From contig JANXOM010000196.1 in assembly GCA_025353585.1 (NCBI GenBank), forward strand, positions 1-63,055: DNA of 63,055 nt, read 5' to 3'. The notes beneath the pieces are model-generated. The model saw only the letters and a list, made by a program, of their open reading frames with translations, ran no database searches and was not told the DNA's origin. This document shows, one piece after another, positions 56,323 through 63,055 of the stretch (the stretch's first letter is position 1; every line of letters starts with the position of its first letter). The position numbers and the translations under genes are program-made. The stretch comes from Deltaproteobacteria bacterium (GTDB taxonomy: Bacteria; Myxococcota_A; Polyangia; Haliangiales; Haliangiaceae).

Positions 56323-58056
56323 ATGTCGCTGCACCCGCCGTATCGCGAGCGCGCTGAAGCCTGGCTCGCCGAAGACCAAGACCCCGTCACGGTGGACGAG
56401 CTGCGCGCGCTGATCGCGACCGCGGACGCCGGAGACGCCGCTGCCGTTCGCGAGCTCCACGAGCGCTTTCACGGGCAGCTCGAGTTCGGCACCGCGGGCC
56501 TCCGCGGCGTGCTCGGCGCGGGGCCGCAGCGCATGAACCGCGTGCTCGTGCGCAAGGTGACGGCGGGCCTCGCCGCGTACTTGCTCGAGCACGTTCCGGG
56601 CGCCGCCCACAGCGGCGTGGTCATCGGCTACGACTACCGCACCAACTCGCGCGTGTTCGCGGAGGACACCGCGCGGGTGCTCGCCGGCGCCGGCGTCCGG
56701 GCGTTCCTCGCGCACCGGCCGTGGCCGACGCCGACGACCGCGTGGGCCGTCACCGATCACAAGGCCGCGGGCGGCGTCATGGTCACGGCGAGCCACAACC
56801 CGCCCGAGTACAACGGCTACAAGGTCTACTGGGGCAACGGCGCGCAGATCATCCCGCCGCACGACGCGGGGATCGCGGCCGCGATCGCCAAGATCGGCCG
56901 CAGCGACCAGCTCAAGCTGCCGACCCTCGCCGATGCGCGTCTGCACGGGCTCGTCGTGGACCTGGACGAGACGCTGCACGATCGTTACCTCGCGGCCGTG
57001 ATCGCGCTGCGCGCGCAGCCCGCGCTCGAGGTCGGCAAGCTCGTCGTGGCGTACACGCCGCTGCACGGCGTCGGCGCGCCGTCGGTCGAGCCGGCCATGG
57101 TGCGCGCCGGCTTCGCGGCCGTGCACACCGAGCCGAGCCAGCGCGAGGGCGACGCCGCGTTCCCCACGGTGAAGTTCCCGAACCCCGAGGAGAAGGGCGC
57201 GATGGATCGCGTGCTCGCCCTCGCGACGAAGGTCCACGCGGACCTCGTGCTCGCCAACGACCCCGATGCGGATCGGCTGTGCGCAGCCGTGCCCGATCCG
57301 GCATCGACGACCGGCTATCGCGTGCTCACCGGTGACCAGGTCGGCGCGCTGCTCGCGGACTACTTGCTCACGGTCTCGCCGGCCGACAAGCGCATGGTCG
57401 CCACGACGATCGTCTCGTCGCAGCTGCTGTCGTACCTCGCGAAGCAGGCCGGCGCCGACTACCGCGAGCTGCTCACCGGCTTCAAGTGGATCGGCAACGC
57501 GGCGATGGACTACGAGCGCGAGCACGAGGGCCGCTTCGTCGTCGGGTACGAGGAGGCGCTCGGCTACTCCGTCGGCCCGCTCGTGCGCGACAAGGACGGC
57601 GTGTCGGCGTGCGTGATCTTCGCCGAGCTGACGGCGTGGAACGCGGCGCAGGGCCGCACCGTGCTCGCGCACCTCGACGACATCTACCGGCGCGTCGGGT
57701 TGTTCGTGACCGAGCAGGTCTCGCTGACGAAGCCGGGCACCGACGGGCTCGCCGCGATCAAGCAGGCGATGGCGCGGTTCCGCGCGCAGCCGCCGACGGC
57801 GCTCGCCGGCCAGCCGATCGAGAAGATCGAGGACCTCGCGGCCGGCGCGGGCGGCCTCCCGCCGAGCGACGTGCTCATCTTCCGCCTCGCGGGCGGCCGC
57901 CGCGTGATCATGCGGCCGAGCGGCACCGAGCCGAAGCTCAAGAGCTACTACGAGGTCCGCGTCGAGGTCGGCGCGGGCGAGGCGATCGCCGACGCGCGCA
58001 CCCGGGGCGCCGCCGAGCTGGCGACGCTGCGCGACGCGCACCAGAAGCTCATCTGA
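56323..58056 (+). CDS. Phosphohexomutase (phosphoglucomutase/phosphomannomutase)
   Basis: 577 aa. Alpha-D-phosphohexomutase signatures: FGTAGLRGVLGAGPQRMN near the start, catalytic serine in VMVTASHNPPEYNGYK (S157), Mg-binding ANDPDADRLC (D313, D315, D317), sugar loop VGYEEALGYSVG and phosphate loop MRPSGTEPKLKSYYEV. Length and motifs fit the PgcA-type phosphoglucomutases that interconvert glucose-1-P and glucose-6-P. Transcribed in the same direction as mlaC but with its own 25-nt gap. Confidence 0.93.
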   Translation: MSLHPPYRERAEAWLAEDQDPVTVDELRALIATADAGDAAAVRELHERFHGQLEFGTAGLRGVLGAGPQRMNRVLVRKVTAGLAAYLLEHVPGAAHSGVVIGYDYRTNSRVFAEDTARVLAGAGVRAFLAHRPWPTPTTAWAVTDHKAAGGVMVTASHNPPEYNGYKVYWGNGAQIIPPHDAGIAAAIAKIGRSDQLKLPTLADARLHGLVVDLDETLHDRYLAAVIALRAQPALEVGKLVVAYTPLHGVGAPSVEPAMVRAGFAAVHTEPSQREGDAAFPTVKFPNPEEKGAMDRVLALATKVHADLVLANDPDADRLCAAVPDPASTTGYRVLTGDQVGALLADYLLTVSPADKRMVATTIVSSQLLSYLAKQAGADYRELLTGFKWIGNAAMDYEREHEGRFVVGYEEALGYSVGPLVRDKDGVSACVIFAELTAWNAAQGRTVLAHLDDIYRRVGLFVTEQVSLTKPGTDGLAAIKQAMARFRAQPPTALAGQPIEKIEDLAAGAGGLPPSDVLIFRLAGGRRVIMRPSGTEPKLKSYYEVRVEVGAGEAIADARTRGAAELATLRDAHQKLI

Positions 58057-58148
58057 GCCCGCGTCTCCGCGGGCGATCTCCTCCGGACAGGCGCCGGCGG
58101 CGGAGCCGACAAGCCGATCGACAGAGACCGCGATCTATTCGCGGGCTC
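58055..58148. terminator. Hairpin-rich gap between convergent genes
   Basis: GAGCCCGCG (58055-58063) pairs with CGCGGGCTC (58140-58148), and the DNA between has further short complementary words (GCGCCGGC and GCCGGCGC; CTCCG and CGGAG). It separates the mutase and lamin-tail genes, which point at each other. No U-run follows, so it may not be a simple intrinsic terminator. Confidence 0.4.
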
Positions 58149-58158
58149 TGCCGGCGCG

Positions 58159-59064
58159 CTACGGCGTGAGCGCGGCGGGCACGCCGCCCGGCGTCGGGCC
58201 GGTGTAGCCGCTGCCGTCCCATGACAGCGCGGTGTTCTCGCTCGTCTCGTCGTCGCCCGTGATCCCGTTGCCGTTGCCGTTCTGGTGCTCGCTGCCCGTC
58301 GGCTCGAGCGCGAGCCGCTTGGTCGACGTGCCCGGCGCCGGCGCCGTCTGCGTCGGCAGCGTGTTCACATCCACCAGGTACGTGCCCGCGCCCTGCGCCA
58401 TCTGGCTCTTGCTCGCCGGCCCGTTCACCGCGCTCGGCGCGCCGGCCACGAACAGGTCGACGTCCTTCACGAGCGGCCCGGTGCCGTCCCACTCGAACAG
58501 CACGATGATCTCGCCCGCGTCGGTCAGCGACGGCTGCGAGCCGATCAGCGAGATCGCGCTCGCCTTCGCCATCGTCCCGTCGGTGATCGAGTACGTCGGC
58601 ATGATGGCCGTGGTCGCGTTGAAGCCGCTCGCGCTCCCCACCGCCACGGTGACCACGCCCCTGGCCGCGATGGTGGCGCCCGCCGGGAACTTCACGATGA
58701 AGTCGGCCTGCTGCGCCGCGAGCGCGCCGCCAGGCAGCTTCCAGTAGTCATTGCGGTCGGCGAGGAAGTACGTGGACAGGTCCACGGCCGCGCTCGTCGG
58801 GTTGACGATCTCGATGAACTCGCCCGCGCTCGGCCCGAGCATCACCTCGGACAGGAGCACGTGAGCCGGCGTCGGCCCCGGCGCGTCGTGCACGGCCGCG
58901 TCGCGGTCGGGCGGGGCGTCACCGCCGGGCGGTCCGTCGATGCGCGCCGGGCCATCGGCGGGCTGGTTTGCATCGCCTCCGACCGCTCCCCCAGCCTTCG
59001 CACAGCCACCCCCGACCGCCCCCCCAGCCACGATCACGCTCAGCGCGAGGGCGTACGGCTTCAC
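58159..59064 (-). CDS. Lamin-tail-domain lipoprotein
   Basis: 301 aa from a GTG at 59064, the only start that begins a lipoprotein signal (YALALSVIVAGGAVGGGCAK). After an Asp/Pro/Gly-rich linker comes a lamin-tail-like domain (LLSEVMLGPSAGEFIEIVNP, AVDLSTYFLADRNDYWKLPG), then a beta-rich segment ending in GNGNGITGDDETSEN and a G/P-rich tail. Lamin-tail domains in bacteria are common in secreted proteins and often sit near nucleases; none is adjacent. Surface lipoprotein of unknown role. Confidence 0.82.
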   Translation of the reverse strand: MKPYALALSVIVAGGAVGGGCAKAGGAVGGDANQPADGPARIDGPPGGDAPPDRDAAVHDAPGPTPAHVLLSEVMLGPSAGEFIEIVNPTSAAVDLSTYFLADRNDYWKLPGGALAAQQADFIVKFPAGATIAARGVVTVAVGSASGFNATTAIMPTYSITDGTMAKASAISLIGSQPSLTDAGEIIVLFEWDGTGPLVKDVDLFVAGAPSAVNGPASKSQMAQGAGTYLVDVNTLPTQTAPAPGTSTKRLALEPTGSEHQNGNGNGITGDDETSENTALSWDGSGYTGPTPGGVPAALTP

Positions 59065-59157
59065 GCCTACCGGGGTACCAATTCCGTCCTCGGTGGGCAA
59101 TCGATTTCGGGTGACAGAAGGGCTAGAGTCGCGCGGCAACTCAGCTAAGGAGCCGTC

Positions 59158-59724
59158 GTGAGCGAAGTCACCCTCGAAGACCGCGGTCGTGCACTGGAGA
59201 ACCAGTTTTACGACAAAGAGAACGCGGACAAGCTGACGGCGATGAAGGACAAGCTGGACTCGCAGCGCAGCAAGGACGACCTGCGCAAGGCGTCCGGCAT
59301 GTCCGACGACGCCGTCCTCGACAAGCTGGTCCACCTCGGCCTCCGCAGCAACACGATCGCGGCGCTGTCGCTCGTGCCGCTCATCCAGGTCGCCTGGGCC
59401 GACGGCGCCGTGCAGGACAACGAGCGCGTGGCCATCCTCCAGGGCGCCCACGGCAAGGGCCTCGAGGCCGGCACCGATGGCTACGAGCTCCTCGAGACGT
59501 GGCTCAAGACCGCGCCCGCCGACGACCTGTTCGTCGCGTGGGAGGCGTACATCAAGGCGCTCGCCTCGCAGCTCAACGACGAGCAGAACCGCCTCCTGCG
59601 GAACCAGATCGTCGGCTTCGCGAAGATGGTCGCGGCCTCGGCCGGCGGCATCTTCGGCATCGGCAAGGTCTCGGCGTCGGAGGAGAAGGTCCTCGGCCGC
59701 ATCGAAGCCGCGTTCGATCGCTAG
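59158..59724 (+). CDS. TerB-like helical protein
   Basis: 188 aa, GTG start set by AAGGAG 5 nt upstream. Charged N-terminal helix, then a helical bundle with the TerB-type motif LIQVAWADGAVQDNERVAIL and closing helices (QLNDEQNRLLRNQIVGFAKM). Some TerB proteins bind metals and take part in tellurite/stress response systems; no other ter genes are seen next to it. Its stop is 3 nt before the aldo/keto reductase gene, so the two are likely co-transcribed. Confidence 0.72.
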   Translation: MSEVTLEDRGRALENQFYDKENADKLTAMKDKLDSQRSKDDLRKASGMSDDAVLDKLVHLGLRSNTIAALSLVPLIQVAWADGAVQDNERVAILQGAHGKGLEAGTDGYELLETWLKTAPADDLFVAWEAYIKALASQLNDEQNRLLRNQIVGFAKMVAASAGGIFGIGKVSASEEKVLGRIEAAFDR

Positions 59725-59727
59725 GCC

Positions 59728-60756
59728 ATGAGCACACTCGCGCTGCGGCCCCTCGGGCGAACGGGCGTGCGCGTGGCGCCGGTCGCGCTCGGCACGATGG
59801 CGTTCGGCGGCGATGCCGACGAGGCCACGTCCGGCGACATCTGGCGCGCCGCCCGCGCCGCCGGCGTCAACCTCGTCGACACGGCGGACGTCTACAACGC
59901 GGGCCGCTCCGAGGAGATCGTGGGCCGGCTGATGGCGGCCGAGCCCGGCGCGCGCGACCAGCTCGTCCTCGCCACGAAGGCGTACTTCCCCGTTGGCCCG
60001 GGGCATAACGATCGCGGCGCGTCGCGCTACCACCTGGTGCGCGCCGTCGAGGCGTCCCTGCGGCGCCTGAACACCGATCGCATCGACCTCTACTATCTGC
60101 ATCGCTTCGACGACGGCGCCGCGCTCGACGAGTCCCTGCGCGCCCTCGAGGACCTGGTCCGCGCCGGCAAGATCCTGTACCCCGCGTGCAGCAACTTCGC
60201 GGCGTGGCAGGTCACGCATGCGCTCGGCCTGCAGCACGCCGCGCGCGCCGCGCCGTTCGTCGCGATCCAGCCGATGTACAACCTGGTGAAGCGCCAGGTC
60301 GAGGTCGAGATCCTGCCGATGGCGCGGGCGATGGGCCTCGCGGTCATCCCGTACAGCCCCACGGGCGGCGGGCTCCTCACCGGCAAGTACAGCGCCGCCG
60401 CGAAGCCCGCGAGCGGGCGCATCGTCGACAACAAGATGTACGCGACGCGCTACGGCGACGCCGGGCTCCTCGATGTCGCCGAGCGGTTCACCGCGCTCGC
60501 GGCCGAGCTCGGGCACGCGCCGACCACGCTCGCCGTGGCCTGGGCCGCGTCTCACCCGGGCGTGACGAGCGTGCTCGTCGGCGGGCGCAGCGTGGAGCAG
60601 CTGACGCCCGCGCTCGCCGCGCTGACCGTCACGCTCGACGAGGCGACCCGCGCGCGGGTCGGCGCGCTGTCCCCGGAGCCGCCGCCCGCCACCGATCGCA
60701 ACGAAGAGCGCACGGCGGAGAACTACGCCGCGCGCCTCGCGCCCGCGCCGCGCTGA
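59728..60756 (+). CDS. Aldo/keto reductase
   Basis: 342 aa. Starts LALRPLGRTGVRVAPVALGT; the catalytic tetrad can be followed: D and Y in NLVDTADVYNAGRSEEIVG, K in LVLATKAYFPVG, H in DLYYLHRFDDGAAL. The NADPH-side region is LAVAWAASHPGVTSVLVGGR. It belongs to the AKR families that reduce aldehydes or act on sugar substrates, substrate unknown. Convergent with the membrane gene at 60765 (8-nt gap). Confidence 0.92.
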   Translation: MSTLALRPLGRTGVRVAPVALGTMAFGGDADEATSGDIWRAARAAGVNLVDTADVYNAGRSEEIVGRLMAAEPGARDQLVLATKAYFPVGPGHNDRGASRYHLVRAVEASLRRLNTDRIDLYYLHRFDDGAALDESLRALEDLVRAGKILYPACSNFAAWQVTHALGLQHAARAAPFVAIQPMYNLVKRQVEVEILPMARAMGLAVIPYSPTGGGLLTGKYSAAAKPASGRIVDNKMYATRYGDAGLLDVAERFTALAAELGHAPTTLAVAWAASHPGVTSVLVGGRSVEQLTPALAALTVTLDEATRARVGALSPEPPPATDRNEERTAENYAARLAPAPR

Positions 60757-60764
60757 CGCGAACG

Positions 60765-61205
60765 CTAGCCGAGGTCGATGCCGAGCCAGTTGACGAGGTT
60801 CGCGATGCCGGCCGCGATCCCGACGAGCCCGATCAACACCTGAAACGGCGCCATCCGCTGCGCGAGCTCGTTGCCCTTCTGCGCGCCCTGGGCGGTCATG
60901 CGGGCGAGGATCGGCATGCCGAACATGCAGCCGAGGAGGATCGACGCGACGATCGTCGCGACGACGACGAGCCCGTTGAACGGCTTGTCCTTGATGATGC
61001 CGGGCAGGAACGCGATCCAGCGGAGCAGCGTCCACACGCCGACGCCCAGCAGCGCGAAGCCGATCAGCGCCTGGTACGGCTGGAGCTTGTCGATGTACTT
61101 CGCCGCATCCGGGCGCTTCGCCACGATGAGGCCCGCCGCCGCGAGCACGCCGCCGAGGATCAACAGGAGCGGGCAGACGAGGTTCAGGGGGTTGTGCGCT
61201 TCCAT
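60765..61205 (-). CDS. Four-TM membrane protein of unknown function
   Basis: 146 aa from the ATG at 61205 (an open extension of 12 codons upstream lacks a Shine-Dalgarno). Four hydrophobic helices, including LVCPLLLILGGVLAAAGLIV, ALIGFALLGVGVWTLL, GLVVVATIVASILLGCMFGM and VLIGLVGIAAGIANLVNWLG; the last resembles the first in character. No family recognised. Confidence 0.68.
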   Translation of the reverse strand: MEAHNPLNLVCPLLLILGGVLAAAGLIVAKRPDAAKYIDKLQPYQALIGFALLGVGVWTLLRWIAFLPGIIKDKPFNGLVVVATIVASILLGCMFGMPILARMTAQGAQKGNELAQRMAPFQVLIGLVGIAAGIANLVNWLGIDLG

Positions 61206-61285
61206 GGCGCGATCGTAGGCAGCCTGCCGGCTCGCACGCAAGGAACTCGTGTACGCTCGCTCGGGCGGGAAGCCGTGGAGTCATT

Positions 61286-61894
61286 GTGAGCCGCGACGAC
61301 GTCGAGCTTCAACGACCGGAAGACCTGCGCTTCCTCGTCCCGGTGTTCCATACGTCCACGGCGTGCGCGGGCGCCGCGACCGCGTACATTCTGCGCCGGA
61401 TCGCGTATCGCGCGGGCGCGTATGCCCCGGGCATCCAGGAGCAGATCTTCCACGAGCTCAACACGGCTCGCGAGGGCGGCGGCATCGAGAAGGTGCAGCG
61501 CTGGTTCAACAGCCGCGTCTCGATGCTCCACCAGCTCGGCTACCGCCTGCAGTCGCGGCGGGTGTCGACGCCCACGCAAACGCTGCTCGACTGGGTGCGC
61601 GCGGGCCGCGGTCATCGCGGCGCGATGCTGCCGACGAGCTTCAAGCGGTTGCACCCCACGCCGGGCGCGAGCGGCCGCGACAACCTCGACGACTCCGTCG
61701 CGCACGCGGTCGGCATCACGATGGACCGCCTCGAGCCGACGGCGGCCGACGAGGACCTGGTGATGATCGACCCGTGGCCGGGCGTCAAGGGCGAGGCGTC
61801 GGACCGCGGCGTCGTGCCAGGCGACCTCCTCGAGCAGGCGCACCGCGACCGCGGCTACCAGGCCCTCGTGTACTTTTGGGTCGGCTGGTCCTGA
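61286..61894 (+). CDS. Unknown protein with possible papain-like Cys/His/Asp order
   Basis: 202 aa, GTG start. No signal peptide or TM. A Cys early in the chain (TSTACAGAATAYILRR), His in SVAHAVGITMDRLEP and Asp in LVMIDPWPGVKGE occur in the order and rough spacing of C39/papain-fold peptidases, where the ID(P)W-type strand carries the Asp. The rest is unfamiliar, so peptidase activity is only a suggestion. Convergent with the TPR gene (7-nt gap). Confidence 0.65.
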   Translation: MSRDDVELQRPEDLRFLVPVFHTSTACAGAATAYILRRIAYRAGAYAPGIQEQIFHELNTAREGGGIEKVQRWFNSRVSMLHQLGYRLQSRRVSTPTQTLLDWVRAGRGHRGAMLPTSFKRLHPTPGASGRDNLDDSVAHAVGITMDRLEPTAADEDLVMIDPWPGVKGEASDRGVVPGDLLEQAHRDRGYQALVYFWVGWS

Positions 61895-61901
61895 CCCCGC
61901 G

Positions 61902-63055
61902 CTACTTGCCCGTGTAGCGGCCGAGGTCGACGAACGCCTGGCTGTGCATGATGACGTAGGGCCGGTCCTCGAACGTCAGCCCGCCTTTCCCGTCGAACCG
62001 CTGGACCTCGAGCAGGCCCATGCCGTAGCCCATCGGGCCCTGCGAGTAGTAGTTGATCGAGAGGCGATACGGCCCCGCGCTCGGCGTCCCGGGGATGGTG
62101 AAGCACTCGGGGCCGTAGCCTGTCGTGATGTCGGCGTAGAGCGAGCCGCCCGAGCGCAGCGCCGGGTTCGAGAAGAACGCGTGCCCGCCGTGCGCGTCCT
62201 GGATGTGGAAGTCGACGTCGTTCGCGTCGGTCTCCCAGTACAGGATGAAGCGCGTCGACGCGCTGGTCGCGAGCGTCAGGTGGCGCTTCGTCAGCTCGGC
62301 CTCGATGGCGCCCTGCTGCTTCGGCTCCGCCGCGAGGTAGGCCGCCGCGATCATGCCGGCGTCCTCGGCGAGGACGCGGTCCGCGCCGCGGTAGCGGTCC
62401 GGCGGGATCGGCGTGTCGACGCCGACGAGGATCGCGGCGAACGCCTCGGCGTAGTGCTTGTCGCGGAGGAGCGCATACGCGAGCAACCGGTGGCCGGTGA
62501 TGTGGTCTGGGCGGTCGGCGACCGCGCGCTTGTAGGTGTCGATCGCGAGCCAGCGCTGGCCGTCCCCGAGGCGGGCGAGCCGCTCGCCGGCAAAGCGGCG
62601 CATGTCGGCGCGGGCCGGGAACAGATCGATGATCGAGCCGTAGATGCGCGCCGCCTGCGCGGTGTCGTGCGTCGCTTCGAGGGCGTCGCCGAGGCCGATC
62701 AGCGCGAGGACGTCGCCGGGATCCTGCGCGTGCCACGCCGTCGCCGCGGCGAGCGCGCTCTTGGCGTCGCCCTTCGCGAGCGCGGCCTCGATGGTCGCGA
62801 GCGGTCCCGCGAGCGCGGACGGCGAGTCGGCGGGCGGCCACGGCTGCTGGTACGGGTCGTCATACTCGCCGCGGTCGGCCTCCTCGCTGGAGATCGCGAG
62901 CCGCTGCGACGTGTCCGGGGCGGCCACCGGCGACGGGGCCGATGGGGGCTGCGCGACCATCGTGTCCATCGGGACGGCGACCGAGCGCGACCGCGGCGGC
63001 GCCGGGCGCGGCGGCGGGGGCGGCGCCCCGATGGACGAGCCGGCGCTGGCGGCCG
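61902..63055 (-). CDS. TPR / DUF2135-like protein, 5' end outside the window
   Basis: The frame is open to the right edge; an in-frame ATG at 62969 exists, but the Pro/Arg-rich sequence before it (APPPPRPAPP, RSRSVAVP) continues without a stop, so the gene probably starts beyond the window. TPR-like helices (LATIEAALAKGDAKSALAAA, DVLALIGLGDALEATHDTAQ) are followed by a beta-rich C-terminus (FILYWETDANDVDFHIQDAH, GGLTFEDRPYVIMHSQAFVD) of the DUF2135 type, which often ends VIT-VWA-TPR proteins. The missing N-terminus could thus hold VIT/VWA domains like the gene at 40525. Confidence 0.72.
   Translation of the reverse strand, partial: AASAGSSIGAPPPPPRPAPPRSRSVAVPMDTMVAQPPSAPSPVAAPDTSQRLAISSEEADRGEYDDPYQQPWPPADSPSALAGPLATIEAALAKGDAKSALAAATAWHAQDPGDVLALIGLGDALEATHDTAQAARIYGSIIDLFPARADMRRFAGERLARLGDGQRWLAIDTYKRAVADRPDHITGHRLLAYALLRDKHYAEAFAAILVGVDTPIPPDRYRGADRVLAEDAGMIAAAYLAAEPKQQGAIEAELTKRHLTLATSASTRFILYWETDANDVDFHIQDAHGGHAFFSNPALRSGGSLYADITTGYGPECFTIPGTPSAGPYRLSINYYSQGPMGYGMGLLEVQRFDGKGGLTFEDRPYVIMHSQAFVDLGRYTGK

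Noticed and set aside
51921..56390. Upstream extension of the DCC gene to a 1623-codon frame
   Set aside because: Only the last 133 codons form the DCC protein; the rest is antisense to the phosphoesterase, TolC-like and MlaC-like genes.
59065..61284. Upstream extension of the lamin-tail gene to a 1041-codon frame
   Set aside because: The extension is antisense to the TerB-like and aldo/keto reductase genes; a lipoprotein signal begins at the GTG at 59064.

Overview
The window is about 63 kb of very GC-rich DNA (by eye near 70% G+C). It is densely packed with genes, with many 1-4 nt start/stop overlaps and frequent GTG starts. The gene content fits a free-living myxobacterium-like member of the Myxococcota: a MYXO-CTERM-like C-terminal sorting tag, PEGA repeats, FHA-sigma54 and NtrC-type activators, a eukaryotic-like Ser/Thr kinase, an ECF sigma/FecR-VIT-VWA pair and abundant lipoproteins. 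This assignment is inference from content. I see no rRNA or tRNA gene, CRISPR array, prophage or insertion sequence, and no gap longer than 300 bases without a gene.

Region A (1-9556). A truncated outer-membrane-barrel-like gene is followed by a tight eight-gene operon: PspA/IM30, a membrane-anchored substrate-binding protein fused to an OmpA peptidoglycan-binding domain, an ABC permease, an ABC ATPase, a two-TM coiled-coil protein, a classical-clade AAA+ ATPase, a 94-aa protein, and a protein with metallopeptidase-like ligands (HLFGH) but no catalytic Glu. This is the best candidate here for an undescribed envelope-stress or membrane-remodelling system. A 105-nt near-perfect palindrome closes the region.

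Region B (9701-18745). Six overlapping or nearly touching genes: a pseudo-receiver/GHKL/TM/PEGA protein, a phosphodiester-glycosidase-family surface protein, an FHA-sigma54 activator, a lipoprotein, GlpD and a CPA1 Na+/H+ antiporter.

Region C (18747-37392) is a potassium island. On the minus strand one apparent 11-gene operon runs from a KimA-like K+ importer through two outer-membrane barrels, a 27-aa membrane peptide, kdpF, kdpA, kdpB, kdpC, a stand-alone KdpD N-terminal/Usp protein, a HAMP-PAS histidine kinase and an NtrC-type sigma54 response regulator. Divergently lie a GNAT-like gene, a second KimA-like transporter, a small membrane protein, a KdpD C-terminal half (DUF4118-like TMs plus kinase) and KdpE. 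KdpD is therefore split between two divergent operons. Tandem 11-bp repeats (TCTTGATRCGR type) stand upstream of both KimA-like genes and of the kdpD-C/kdpE unit. They look like OmpR-family (KdpE) operators tying the island into one regulon.

Region D (37416-63055) holds housekeeping and accessory genes: a second palindromic repeat, an MTA/SAH nucleosidase, a Ski2-like helicase, an ECF sigma factor with its overlapping 1737-aa FecR-VIT-VWA-TPR partner, a Ser/Thr kinase with a GST-like protein, a TetR regulator divergent from a P450 with a palindromic operator between them, DCC and metallophosphoesterase proteins, a poly-Ser DUF1517-like protein, TolC- and MlaC-like envelope proteins, a phosphohexomutase, a lamin-tail lipoprotein, a TerB-like protein, an aldo/keto reductase, two unrecognised proteins and a truncated TPR/DUF2135-like gene at the right edge.
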